26,066 bases of DNA from Acidobacteriota bacterium. GTDB taxonomy: Bacteria; Acidobacteriota; Terriglobia; UBA7540. Shown here piece after piece: positions 7,219-14,614 of this stretch. The DNA lies in contig PLWR01000514.1 of the NCBI GenBank assembly GCA_003165615.1, positions 1-26,066 of the forward strand, in the 5' to 3' direction. Numbering within the stretch: the first letter of the stretch is position 1; every line of letters starts with the position of its first letter. A program made the position numbers and the translations under genes. Under the pieces are notes generated by a model. That model worked only from the letters and a program-made list of their open reading frames with translations. It was not told the origin of the DNA and searched no databases.

Positions 7219-8793
7219 TTAAATCAGCAGTCCGTTGCGCTTCTTATAGCCCATGAGCCCCATCAAACCAATCAGAGCAATGGGTAGTAAGGTCATGGTT
7301 CCGGGCTCCGGAGTCTCGAAAGTATAATCTCCGGTACTCGGGTTGAAAATGAAGCTCCCGCTCCCGCCAGTGACGGTGATCGTCACATCAGGGCCAACGG
7401 TGACGTATCCGGCTCCGGCGAAGAAGTCGAATTGTTCTCCGGGGGTGGGTGTAAAGCCCGAAAAGTCGATATCGATTGTGCCGCCGGTGATATCAACGAG
7501 CCCACTATCCGTGATGTCAATATAGCCGTAGTCGTTGAGGCCGGTGCCATTCACCTCGAAGGTGGTCGTGCCACTATTCTGCGTGTACGAGGAGACATCC
7601 TCGATAGGGGGGTCGACGACCAGGCTACCCCCATCGTTGACGATGTTGGCTTGAATTGCGCTGGCCAAGTCGCCCTCGACGTCAACGGTACCGTTGCTTC
7701 CAATCAAGAGCTTACCCGGGTCGTCGTGCGATCCAACCCCTACCCATGCACCATTCTCCACGGTGAGCTTTCCGGTGCCATTGAGGCCTACGCCGAGGAA
7801 ATATCTGTTGTACCACGCGGAACCCTCGCCACTCATGGTAACGTCGCCATTAGAACCTTCTCTGGCTCCCACGATGCCGACCTTGTCGCTGACGTGTCCA
7901 CCGTCAAATATACCAAGATAGCCATCGCCGTGGTCTCCAACGACCAAGCTGCCTTTGTCCTTCAGGTCTGAGCCCCTGCCCGCGACGATGACCGTACCCT
8001 TGGAGCCAGATTTATCGCCGATTTTTACGCTGTCGGCCTCGACTTTTCCCCCGCGGGTGACGGCCAGCCTGCCCTTTCCTTCCTTGCCGACGGTCAGATC
8101 TTTGGTTTCCAACTTGGACCCGCGCCCCTCGACGGTGACCTCACCCTTGGAGCCGGGATGATCGCCGATGACAGTTTTCTCGGCCTTGACGTCGCCACCC
8201 CATTTAATGTTCAGCTCGCCTTTTCCGTGGTCTCCGACGGTCAAATCTCTGGTTTCCAACTTGGAATGGCGCCCTTCGACGTTGACCTCACCCCAGGAAT
8301 GCCGATCATCCCCGATAACGGTCTTATAAGCGTCCACAGTGCCCCCGTGCTTGATGTTCAGGATGCCGGCACTGTGGTGCGATTTTCCGACGATGATGGT
8401 ATTGGCAGTCAGAGTGGGCGAGTGACTGTGGCTGGGCTCTACGTTCAATTCTCCATATCCATGATCGCCAAGGGTCAATTTGTTTACGCTCGTGGCGCTG
8501 TTTAACCAGACCTTACCGTAATTATGCCAGGTGCCAATCTTTACATTGATTGTGCTTCCGTCCGGCGCCCCGCAACTGGAAGAAATGGGGCCGTAGCAAT
8601 TCCAGTTGGTTAGACTACTCCAGTTTCCTTTGCCACCTCCCCATACCTCGGTCCCGCCCGAGGAACCTCCGCAAATGCCTGAGACTGGAAAGAGCAGGCC
8701 GAATGCAATGATCAACATCCCCCAGAAAGCCATCCTGGGTCTGGCAATACTGTGGTCGCGCGATATGCTGGGTCCGAACAGCGTCGTTTTCAT
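7219..8793 (-). CDS. PEP-CTERM sorting domain protein with T5SS/PEP-CTERM-type beta repeats
   Basis: This 524-residue exported protein ends in a PEP-CTERM signal: Pro-Glu-Pro at about 495-497, a hydrophobic helix, then Gly-Tyr-Lys-Lys-Arg. An N-terminal signal peptide is likely (hydrophobic core about 21-42), preceded by a long charged region. The body (about 100-390) consists of repeats alternating Leu-x-Val-Gly-x-x-Gly-x-Gly-x-Leu-x-Val and Gly-Gly-x-Val-x-Ala, at roughly 20-23 residues per turn. This matches the T5SS/PEP-CTERM-associated repeat family and implies a beta-helix. The early repeats are His-rich. The start is supported by AGGAGA (8803-8808, reverse strand) about 9 bases upstream. 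Expected role: a matrix or surface protein exported by Sec and processed by the exosortase at 3490-4458. Confidence 0.9.
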   Translation of the reverse strand: MKTTLFGPSISRDHSIARPRMAFWGMLIIAFGLLFPVSGICGGSSGGTEVWGGGKGNWSSLTNWNCYGPISSSCGAPDGSTINVKIGTWHNYGKVWLNSATSVNKLTLGDHGYGELNVEPSHSHSPTLTANTIIVGKSHHSAGILNIKHGGTVDAYKTVIGDDRHSWGEVNVEGRHSKLETRDLTVGDHGKGELNIKWGGDVKAEKTVIGDHPGSKGEVTVEGRGSKLETKDLTVGKEGKGRLAVTRGGKVEADSVKIGDKSGSKGTVIVAGRGSDLKDKGSLVVGDHGDGYLGIFDGGHVSDKVGIVGAREGSNGDVTMSGEGSAWYNRYFLGVGLNGTGKLTVENGAWVGVGSHDDPGKLLIGSNGTVDVEGDLASAIQANIVNDGGSLVVDPPIEDVSSYTQNSGTTTFEVNGTGLNDYGYIDITDSGLVDITGGTIDIDFSGFTPTPGEQFDFFAGAGYVTVGPDVTITVTGGSGSFIFNPSTGDYTFETPEPGTMTLLPIALIGLMGLMGYKKRNGLLI

Positions 8794-8955
8794 CTTCAGT
8801 CTTCTCCTGCTTATGTTCGAGAACCGCTCCGGCAGAAGTGGTTTCTTTTCTGGTTGCTGCGCTCGAGTGCTTAGGCAATTCTGCCAGAAACACCTGCACC
8901 TTTCCTGACCGCCAATCCTTTACGATTATTTACACCTGCATGTTTGCTATTAAGG

Positions 8956-8971
8956 GCAATTAATTTGCCAA
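8956..8971 (-). promoter_or_regulatory. Sigma-54 (-24/-12) promoter candidate for the PEP-CTERM gene
   Basis: On the reverse strand this reads TTGGCA, six bases, TTGC. It matches the sigma-54 consensus core with exact GG-N10-GC spacing. Transcription from about 8944 would give a leader of roughly 150 bases before the ATG at 8793. PEP-CTERM genes in several lineages are known to depend on RpoN with the PrsK/PrsR two-component system, so the site fits the biology. Caveat: the same bases form a perfect small inverted repeat (GGCAA, five bases, TTGCC), so an operator is an alternative reading. Confidence 0.6.
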
Positions 8972-8980
8972 ACTAAGCTC

Positions 8981-9010
8981 TTGTAACTAATTGATTCTGC
9001 AATTGATAAT
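8981..9010 (+). promoter_or_regulatory. Possible sigma-70-like promoter toward the dehydrogenase gene
   Basis: TTGTAA (8981-8986) and GATAAT (9005-9010) are separated by 18 bases. The -10 box matches five of six consensus positions and the -35 four of six. It would leave a leader of about 360 bases. It is a weak call in an AT-rich stretch. Confidence 0.25.
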
Positions 9011-9120
9011 ATGGCCAAGTTCTGGTCTCTTTCCAGTATCGACTTCTGTCTTGCCTATTTGGTGCAAGGTTCTGCGCCCATTGTCCCCTCGTGAGGTGAG
9101 GGGGGCAATTTATGTGGTTT

Positions 9121-9136
9121 TTGGTCATAGGATTGC
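9121..9136 (+). promoter_or_regulatory. Sigma-54-like element before the UDP-sugar dehydrogenase operon
   Basis: The forward strand reads TTGG, eight bases, TTGC. This is the correct GG-N10-GC spacing and both outer blocks of the consensus, but lacks the CA after GG. The start would be near 9148, about 230 bases before the ATG at 9376. It faces away from the PEP-CTERM element in the same region. Confidence 0.35.
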
Positions 9137-9375
9137 GGGCTAGCGATGGGTATGCGCTACGGCTAGCTTTCTAGTTTGATAAAATGCGCAATGCCAGTCA
9201 CATGCAGCCTCTGGATGGACTTGTGGGGGGCTTCCCTCGTCAGGCGAAGAGGGGCCGGTTGCTGCCGCCACCACCGATGGAATGCACGCTTTTGGCCCAT
9301 AGAGTCGCAGATTCATGTCACGGCGGGTCGGTTTCTCCGTTAATATGGGGGGTTTGAGGAAGCAATGGAGGAAAC

Positions 9376-10734
9376 ATGGTTAACGATATACACTCCCCTG
9401 AGTACTTCAAGGGGGCGAATCTCATAATCGGCGTCATCGGATGCGGGTATGTGGGCTTGCCTCTGATCCTGCGGTTTGCGGAACGCGGACATTTTGTATG
9501 GGGCTTTGATACTGACCCCAGCAAGATTCAGAGGCTAAACGCGGGCCAAAGCTACCTGCGGCACATCCCGGCCGAGGAAATCAAGCGCCATGTTGACAGC
9601 CAACATTTCGTCGCCACCCGTGATTTCTCCAAGCTACGAGATGTGGACGCCATTCTGATCTGCGTGCCGACGCCGCTCGATGACCGGCGCGAGCCCGACC
9701 TGACCTACGTTGAACAGACTGCCCACGCGGTGGGGGCGACACTGCAACCCGGGCAGTTGGTGGTTCTGGAGAGTACCACTTACCCCGGCACTACCGAGGA
9801 ACTGGTTTTACCCATTCTGGAGCGAAGCGGGTGGCGCTGTCTGATCGCGTCCGGCGAAGATAACAAGAATGTCGCCGGCGACTTCTATTTGGCGTTTTCA
9901 CCCGAGCGGGAGGATCCCGGCAACAAGAATTACAATGTGGGAAGCATTCCGAAAGTCATCGGGGGAGTTAATCCTACCAGCCTTCGTGCGGCGGAGGCGC
10001 TCTACTCCCAGATTGTGCCCAAGATCGTTTCCGTCAGCTCGACTCGGGCGGCGGAAATGACCAAGCTGCTTGAGAATATTTTTCGCTGCGTCAATATTGC
10101 CTTGGTGAATGAGCTGAAGATGCTCTGCCTGCGGATGGGCCTGGACATTTGGGAGGTCATCGATGCGGCCTCGACGAAGCCTTTCGGTTTTATGCCTTTT
10201 TACCCCGGTCCCGGTCTGGGAGGACACTGCATTCCGCTTGACCCGTTTTACCTTTCCTGGAAAGCGCGTGAGTTCGATTTCGCGACGCGCTTCATTGAAT
10301 TGGCAGGAGAAATCAATACCAACATGCCCTACTCGGTAGTGGAAGCGGTTGCAGGGGCTTTAAATCGCCACGAAAAGAGTCTCAAGGGCTCCAGAATCCT
10401 TATTCTCGGAATGGCCTACAAGAAAGATATTGATGACACGCGGGAGTCTCCGGCACTGAAGATCATGGATCTGCTCATAAAGAGAGGAGCGCAAGTGGAT
10501 TATAATGACCCTTATGCACCTGCCCTCTATAAAATGCGGCATTATGACTTTTCCAACATGCGGTCCGTTCCCCTCACGGCCGAGGGTCTTTCCCAGCATG
10601 ATTGTGTGGTCATCGCCACCGACCATTCTGTGTACGATTACCAGATGATCGTGGACCACGCGCCGCTGGTTGTGGATACCCGAAATGCCACGCGCGGCGT
10701 TACCGGGAATCAGGAAAAGATCGTCCGTTGCTGA
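9376..10734 (+). CDS. UDP-sugar 6-dehydrogenase (UDP-GlcNAc dehydrogenase / WbpA-WecC type)
   Basis: This 452-residue NAD-dependent enzyme oxidises the C6 hydroxyl of a UDP-sugar to a carboxylate, giving a uronic-acid donor for polysaccharide synthesis in the cytoplasm. It shows the NAD-binding Gly22-Cys-Gly24-Tyr-Val-Gly27, Ser-Thr-Thr-Tyr-Pro-Gly-Thr, Phe-Ser-Pro-Glu-Arg, Lys-Val-Ile-Gly-Gly, and the catalytic Gly-Gly-His-Cys285-Ile-Pro-Leu-Asp-Pro. The C-terminal UDP-binding domain follows. Length is normal. The Phe-Tyr-Pro-Gly-Pro-Gly-Leu-Gly-Gly-His version of the active site is closest to UDP-N-acetylhexosamine dehydrogenases rather than plain UDP-glucose dehydrogenase, but the substrate is an inference. 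The ATG has GAGGAAAC just upstream. It heads the long forward run. Confidence 0.92.
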   Translation: MVNDIHSPEYFKGANLIIGVIGCGYVGLPLILRFAERGHFVWGFDTDPSKIQRLNAGQSYLRHIPAEEIKRHVDSQHFVATRDFSKLRDVDAILICVPTPLDDRREPDLTYVEQTAHAVGATLQPGQLVVLESTTYPGTTEELVLPILERSGWRCLIASGEDNKNVAGDFYLAFSPEREDPGNKNYNVGSIPKVIGGVNPTSLRAAEALYSQIVPKIVSVSSTRAAEMTKLLENIFRCVNIALVNELKMLCLRMGLDIWEVIDAASTKPFGFMPFYPGPGLGGHCIPLDPFYLSWKAREFDFATRFIELAGEINTNMPYSVVEAVAGALNRHEKSLKGSRILILGMAYKKDIDDTRESPALKIMDLLIKRGAQVDYNDPYAPALYKMRHYDFSNMRSVPLTAEGLSQHDCVVIATDHSVYDYQMIVDHAPLVVDTRNATRGVTGNQEKIVRC

Positions 10735-10818
10735 ACAGGGTTCGTGCTATGGACTAAAACCCGGAGAATAGGGTTCGGACCTTATGAATCTGTTCTATCC
10801 CGAGATATTGGAGCGCAC

Positions 10819-11628
10819 ATGACACGACTGAAAGCGGATCACGAGACGCTTAGAGCAATCTTTGCGAATGTTGTAAGCAAAAGAATCCTAATCCTGACGG
10901 CGATCTGCTTGGCCGTCCTGCCGATGGCCAACTTGCCCTGGGCGACGAAAGGGATGCTCGCCCGGGACGTCACGCTTGTCTTTTCGGTGCTCGCCGGCGG
11001 TTTTCTGATGCTGGCGGTGGGGGAATCGCCCCGGGTTGTGGAGACGGAAAAACTCGTCCTCAAGGCCGAGAATGGAAAAATCGGCGCCGTTCTCGGCATG
11101 ACCCCGAGTGGACCGAATTTGAGCTTCTATGACCCGGATGGGACAAAAAGACTGGCGATTGGCCTGAGTTCGAACGGACCTGCCGTTGTCCTCTTCGATG
11201 CGACGGGAAAGTCGCAATCCTGGTTGTATGCGACGAAAGATTTGAGTGGACTGGTCATGCAGGGAGGTCGGGAAAAACCCTGTGTTGAGCTCAACGCGTC
11301 GGCGGTGGGTACAAATCTCACCTTGTTTGACGAGAAAGGTGAAGGGCGAATCCGACTCAGCCTGCAAGGCACCGAACCCACCCTTCGCATTCTTGACGCG
11401 GGGGGTAAGGCACGGGTGGCGTTGGGAGTTGACGAGATGGGCCCAGCCCTTGCCTTTTACGATGCGAGTGAGAAGAGGCGAGCGGGCCTCGCCGTCACCT
11501 CGGATGGGCCAGCGCTGGGTTTCTACGATGCCGAGGGGAAGATTCGAGCCGGACTGGCGACGAACCAGTCCGGTCCCGTCTTGGCTTTTCTGGACCCCAA
11601 TGAGCAAGTCATTTATTCCGCGCCCTAA
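10819..11628 (+). CDS. Two-helix membrane protein with eight tandem 22-residue repeats
   Basis: This 269-residue protein has two hydrophobic segments (about 22-40 and 51-67), then eight head-to-tail repeats of exactly 22 residues covering 82-257, and a short remnant (258-269). Each repeat begins Tyr/Phe/Leu-Asp, continues with Gly-Lys-x-Arg, and ends Gly-Pro-x-Leu-x-Phe; copies 3 and 4 (126-169) are the most diverged. The regular hydrophobic spacing suggests a beta-solenoid or beta-propeller-like stack outside or inside the membrane. I do not know a named function. I chose the ATG at 10819 because TTGGAG lies 5 bases upstream. A GTG at 10744 is in frame but poorly supported. It sits between the dehydrogenase and the adenylation gene. 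Confidence 0.75.
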   Translation: MTRLKADHETLRAIFANVVSKRILILTAICLAVLPMANLPWATKGMLARDVTLVFSVLAGGFLMLAVGESPRVVETEKLVLKAENGKIGAVLGMTPSGPNLSFYDPDGTKRLAIGLSSNGPAVVLFDATGKSQSWLYATKDLSGLVMQGGREKPCVELNASAVGTNLTLFDEKGEGRIRLSLQGTEPTLRILDAGGKARVALGVDEMGPALAFYDASEKRRAGLAVTSDGPALGFYDAEGKIRAGLATNQSGPVLAFLDPNEQVIYSAP

Positions 11629-11702
11629 AGGTCGACAATCGTCTATTAAGGGTGAAAAAGCACTTATTAGGACTATCCGAGGAGAGGGCGGTTACGGCTT
11701 AG

Positions 11703-13298
11703 ATGGAGCGGGCACTATGGAATGGATTCATGCGGGCGGCGGAAAAATTCCCGCAGCGGCCCGCGCTCAGCGCCCAGGGCAAGACGCTGATTTACGGGGA
11801 ATTGCGTGAACTGGCCTGCCGCATCGCCGCGACGATTCAAGCGCACACGGAGTTTTCCGCCACCCCGCTCACCGCCGTGTTCGCCTACCGCACTCCCGCC
11901 GCCTTTGCGGGAGCCTTGGGTGCACTGCTGGCGGGCAACGGCTATGTCCCCCTGAACCGCACGTTTCCCCTGCAACGAACCCAGGCCATGTTGGAGCGTT
12001 CCGAATGCCGCTCGCTTGTCGTTGACCTGGAATCGCTGCCGCAGTTGCAAGCGATCCTCCCAGGACTTCAAACGCCGTTGCTAATTGTGATTCCCGACCT
12101 GCCCGACAAGGTAGATGCCGGCGCTTTGCAAGCACAGTGGCCCTTGCACTGTTTTGTTGGGTCCCAGGCACTCCATCCGGCTGACGCCTGGCGCCAACCC
12201 GCCGTCCACGACGACTCCATCGCCTATCTGCTCTTCACCTCGGGAAGCACCGGCATTCCCAAGGGAGTCATGGTAGCCCAGCGAAATGTAATGGCTTTTG
12301 TGGATTACATGGTCGAGCGCTACCTGATTACCGAAAATGACCGCCTGTCGCAGATGTTTGACATGACCTTTGACCTGTCGGCATTCGATATGTTTGTCGC
12401 TTGGGAGCGCGGAGCATTGCTGTGTTGCCCTTCCCAAAAAACCCTGATTAACCCCGGCCGCTACATTCGCGACATGCAGTTGACCGTCTGGTTTTCGGTG
12501 CCGTCCACAATCGCCTTCATGAAGCAGTTGGGCATCCTGAATTCAAATCAATATCCATCACTGCGGATAAGTCTCTTTTGTGGCGAACCCTTGCCCGTGT
12601 CTTCGGCCGCTGCCTGGCTGGCGGCGGCCCCTAACAGCATCCTGGAAAATCTGTACGGCCCCACCGAGCTCACGATTTCGTGTACCCTCTACCGTTGGGA
12701 CAGCGTCCGCTCCCCCGGGGAAGCCGAGTTGGGGATCGTGCCGATTGGGTATCCCTATCCTGGCATGAGTGTGCTGGTGGCGGATCAGAACCTGAACGAA
12801 GTGCGGCCGGGAGCAGAGGGCGAACTGCTCATGAACGGACCCCAAATGTCGCTGGGCTATTGGCAAGATGCGGAGAAGACCGCCGCGGCATTTGTAATTC
12901 CGCCCGGGAAAACCGGGACCTACTATCGCACCGGTGACCGGGTCCGCCGCCCCGTGGGCGACGCCCCCTTGACGTATTTGGGACGAATTGACTTTCAGGT
13001 TAAAATACTGGGTCATCGAGTTGAACTCGGGGAAATTGAAGCCCTGGTACGCAAGGCGACCGGGGTGGACGGCATTGTGGCGGTCGGCTGGCCACCCACC
13101 GCGAGCGGTTACGGAGGGGTGGAAGTATTCCTGGAGGGCCCGCCCTCGGATTCCGAGGTTATTCGCAGCTCGGTGGCGTCGCAACTTCCGGAATACATGG
13201 TTCCACGCCGGTTTCATTTCCGCGATCGGCTGCCCCGAAACGTGAACGGAAAATTCGACCGCAAAGAAATGATGAAACTTCTGGAAAACGGACTATGA
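11703..13298 (+). CDS. Stand-alone amino-acid adenylation enzyme (AMP-forming, DltA/NRPS A-domain-like)
   Basis: This 531-residue member of the ANL superfamily activates a carboxylic acid with ATP and loads it onto a carrier protein. Core motifs are all present: A3 Phe-Thr-Ser-Gly-Ser-Thr-Gly-x-Pro-Lys-Gly (178-188), A4 Phe-Asp-Met-Thr-Phe-Asp224-Leu-Ser, A5 Tyr-Gly-Pro-Thr-Glu (318-322), A7 Tyr-Arg-Thr-Gly-Asp (408-412), A8 Gly-Arg-Ile-Asp (427-430), and A10 Asn-Gly-Lys517. The Asp in A4 is the residue that normally holds the alpha-amino group, so an amino acid substrate is likely; which one cannot be read by eye. Its stop overlaps the carrier-protein start by ATGA. No dltB or dltD homologue follows, so this is not a normal teichoic-acid D-alanylation operon. 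Confidence 0.9.
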   Translation: MERALWNGFMRAAEKFPQRPALSAQGKTLIYGELRELACRIAATIQAHTEFSATPLTAVFAYRTPAAFAGALGALLAGNGYVPLNRTFPLQRTQAMLERSECRSLVVDLESLPQLQAILPGLQTPLLIVIPDLPDKVDAGALQAQWPLHCFVGSQALHPADAWRQPAVHDDSIAYLLFTSGSTGIPKGVMVAQRNVMAFVDYMVERYLITENDRLSQMFDMTFDLSAFDMFVAWERGALLCCPSQKTLINPGRYIRDMQLTVWFSVPSTIAFMKQLGILNSNQYPSLRISLFCGEPLPVSSAAAWLAAAPNSILENLYGPTELTISCTLYRWDSVRSPGEAELGIVPIGYPYPGMSVLVADQNLNEVRPGAEGELLMNGPQMSLGYWQDAEKTAAAFVIPPGKTGTYYRTGDRVRRPVGDAPLTYLGRIDFQVKILGHRVELGEIEALVRKATGVDGIVAVGWPPTASGYGGVEVFLEGPPSDSEVIRSSVASQLPEYMVPRRFHFRDRLPRNVNGKFDRKEMMKLLENGL

Positions 13299-13570
13299 AC
13301 CCATTCGGCTCGGAGGAGTTGAGGGCCTTTCTTCTAGATTACCTGACGAAGAGACCCGCATCCCAGGGAAGAGATATCCCCAGAGAATTAAGGGATGATT
13401 ACGACCTGCTGCTCTCGGGCATGGTTGATTCGCTGGGATTGTTGGAATTAATGACGGCCTTGCAGGAACACTGCGGGCGGGAAATCGATTTTGACGCGCT
13501 GGACCCTGAGCAGATGACCGTGGTCGGCCCGCTTTGTAATTTTGTGGCGGGCGAAATGGCCAAAGGATAA
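13295..13570 (+). CDS. Acyl/peptidyl carrier protein (first of two)
   Basis: This 91-residue acidic helical protein has the phosphopantetheine attachment motif Val-Asp-Ser46-Leu at the start of a long helix (Gly-Leu-Leu-Glu-Leu-Met-x-x-Leu). It would carry the aminoacyl group made by the adenylation enzyme, whose gene overlaps it by 4 bases. Its size fits a discrete carrier protein. No phosphopantetheinyl transferase is encoded in the window. Confidence 0.9.
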   Translation: MNPFGSEELRAFLLDYLTKRPASQGRDIPRELRDDYDLLLSGMVDSLGLLELMTALQEHCGREIDFDALDPEQMTVVGPLCNFVAGEMAKG

Positions 13571-13576
13571 TCTTCA

Positions 13577-14581
13577 GTGATCGCCTTGCCTGACGCTTCG
13601 CCCGCGCCCCGGCGCCCCCACCGCTCGATGGAGGACTTTCGCGGAAACTTCGAAGACCTGGCGCTTTTCATGCAGTCCTCGTGGGCCGAAAACAAGTCCC
13701 AACCGTTGCTCTACACGCCAGAATTCCTGGCATCGTGCTTTTCCTACCCCGGCGCGAGTTTCAGTCTTGCCCCGACCCTTTATGAGGACTCGCGGATTGC
13801 CGGCTTTGTGGCGGGCTTCCCCCGCCGCGTTCATTATCGGGGAAAAGAGTTGCGCATCATTGTTACAGCCCTCCTGACGGTGGCGAACAACCATAAGCAG
13901 AGTGGCTTGGGCATCGTCCTTTGGACGGAATTGGTCAAGAGGGCGCGCGCTGCCGGTTACCACGGGGTGATGAGTTACTCCGTTGACGGGGAGCCCATGA
14001 CCAACATGATGCTGGGTTGTTACCAGCGCATGAAGGTTCCCGCCAGCCGGATATTCTCCGTCCCCTACCTGATGCGGTTGATTTTGCCGAAACAATCCAG
14101 GATGGATTCGGGAAACGTTGACCAGGGGTTGATAGACAGCTTCTTACCCGCTGCCTCACGGATGTCCATGGCGGTTCCCCTGGGCCGCGTCTGGAGCCCG
14201 GAAGAGGCTGAATGGCAGTGCCGGCATCGCGCCCATCCCGTTATCGTAAGCCACTCGTCGGGCGGGAAGCAGGGAATCCTGACAGGCTACGTCATGCAGA
14301 TTGCCGATCGCGATAGGACGAAATGCCTTCTCATCGAGGATATACTTTGGCACGATCTGGCCGTCGAGGAACGGCCTGCCCTGGTCCAGAAGATCGTGGA
14401 GTGCGCGGCATCCACCGGCGTGCGGATGGCGGTCGTTCCGCTGCTCGGCTATGCTGATCCCGAGCCATTCATGAAATCCCGCTTTTTGCGCTCTCCCCGC
14501 GTGCTTCACGCCTACCTCGGGTTATGGAGCGAGGAATTGGCTCCCGAGCCGGTAAGCTCTTTCTATGTCGATATTTTCTGA
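13577..14581 (+). CDS. GNAT-like acyltransferase, candidate acceptor enzyme for the first carrier protein
   Basis: This 334-residue protein has a GNAT-like core at about 60-150. It has strands around Ile-Ala-Gly-Phe-Val-Ala-Gly-Phe and Ile-Ile-Val-Thr-Ala-Leu-Leu-Thr-Val, followed by an acyl-CoA/pantetheine-binding loop of the Gln108-Ser-Gly-Leu-Gly112 type and a helix. A second, less recognisable half (about 170-334) may be another GNAT-like lobe. It begins 6 bases after the carrier protein, so I infer it moves the carrier-bound acyl group onto an acceptor, although ordinary acetyl-CoA use is possible. The start is a GTG at 13577 with AAGGA upstream. An in-frame ATG at 13628 is an alternative. 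Confidence 0.65.
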   Translation: MIALPDASPAPRRPHRSMEDFRGNFEDLALFMQSSWAENKSQPLLYTPEFLASCFSYPGASFSLAPTLYEDSRIAGFVAGFPRRVHYRGKELRIIVTALLTVANNHKQSGLGIVLWTELVKRARAAGYHGVMSYSVDGEPMTNMMLGCYQRMKVPASRIFSVPYLMRLILPKQSRMDSGNVDQGLIDSFLPAASRMSMAVPLGRVWSPEEAEWQCRHRAHPVIVSHSSGGKQGILTGYVMQIADRDRTKCLLIEDILWHDLAVEERPALVQKIVECAASTGVRMAVVPLLGYADPEPFMKSRFLRSPRVLHAYLGLWSEELAPEPVSSFYVDIF

Positions 14582-14614
14582 AGAAACGACATCAGCACGA
14601 TTGTAGGAGGTTCA

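Larger units (their letters stand above)
8794..9375. other. Divergent control region between the PEP-CTERM and dehydrogenase genes, 582 bases
   Basis: No gene is supported. The region holds two sigma-54-like elements facing outward (8956-8971 reverse, 9121-9136 forward) and a sigma-70-like pair on the forward strand (8981-9010). It also has a direct repeat AATTGAT (8989-8995 and 9001-9007), a CTGG/CCAG dyad (9022-9036), a CCCCTC/GAGGGG hairpin (9085-9104) without a T-run, and a TAGCG/CGCTA dyad (9141-9159) flanked by two GCTAGC hexamers. This density of dyads suggests regulatory DNA. Confidence 0.55.

Noticed and set aside
7432..7971. Forward open frame of 179 codons opposite the PEP-CTERM gene
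   Set aside because: It is an antisense shadow of the repeat-coding region; the reverse gene has a signal peptide, repeats and sorting signal.
9059..9078. TTGG...CTGC at the end of the TTGGTGCAAGG stretch as a sigma-54 site
   Set aside because: The gap between GG and GC is 11 bases, not the required 10.
9085..9104. CCCCTC/GAGGGG hairpin as an intrinsic terminator
   Set aside because: No T-run follows on either strand and no gene ends nearby, so it is listed only as a dyad in the control region.
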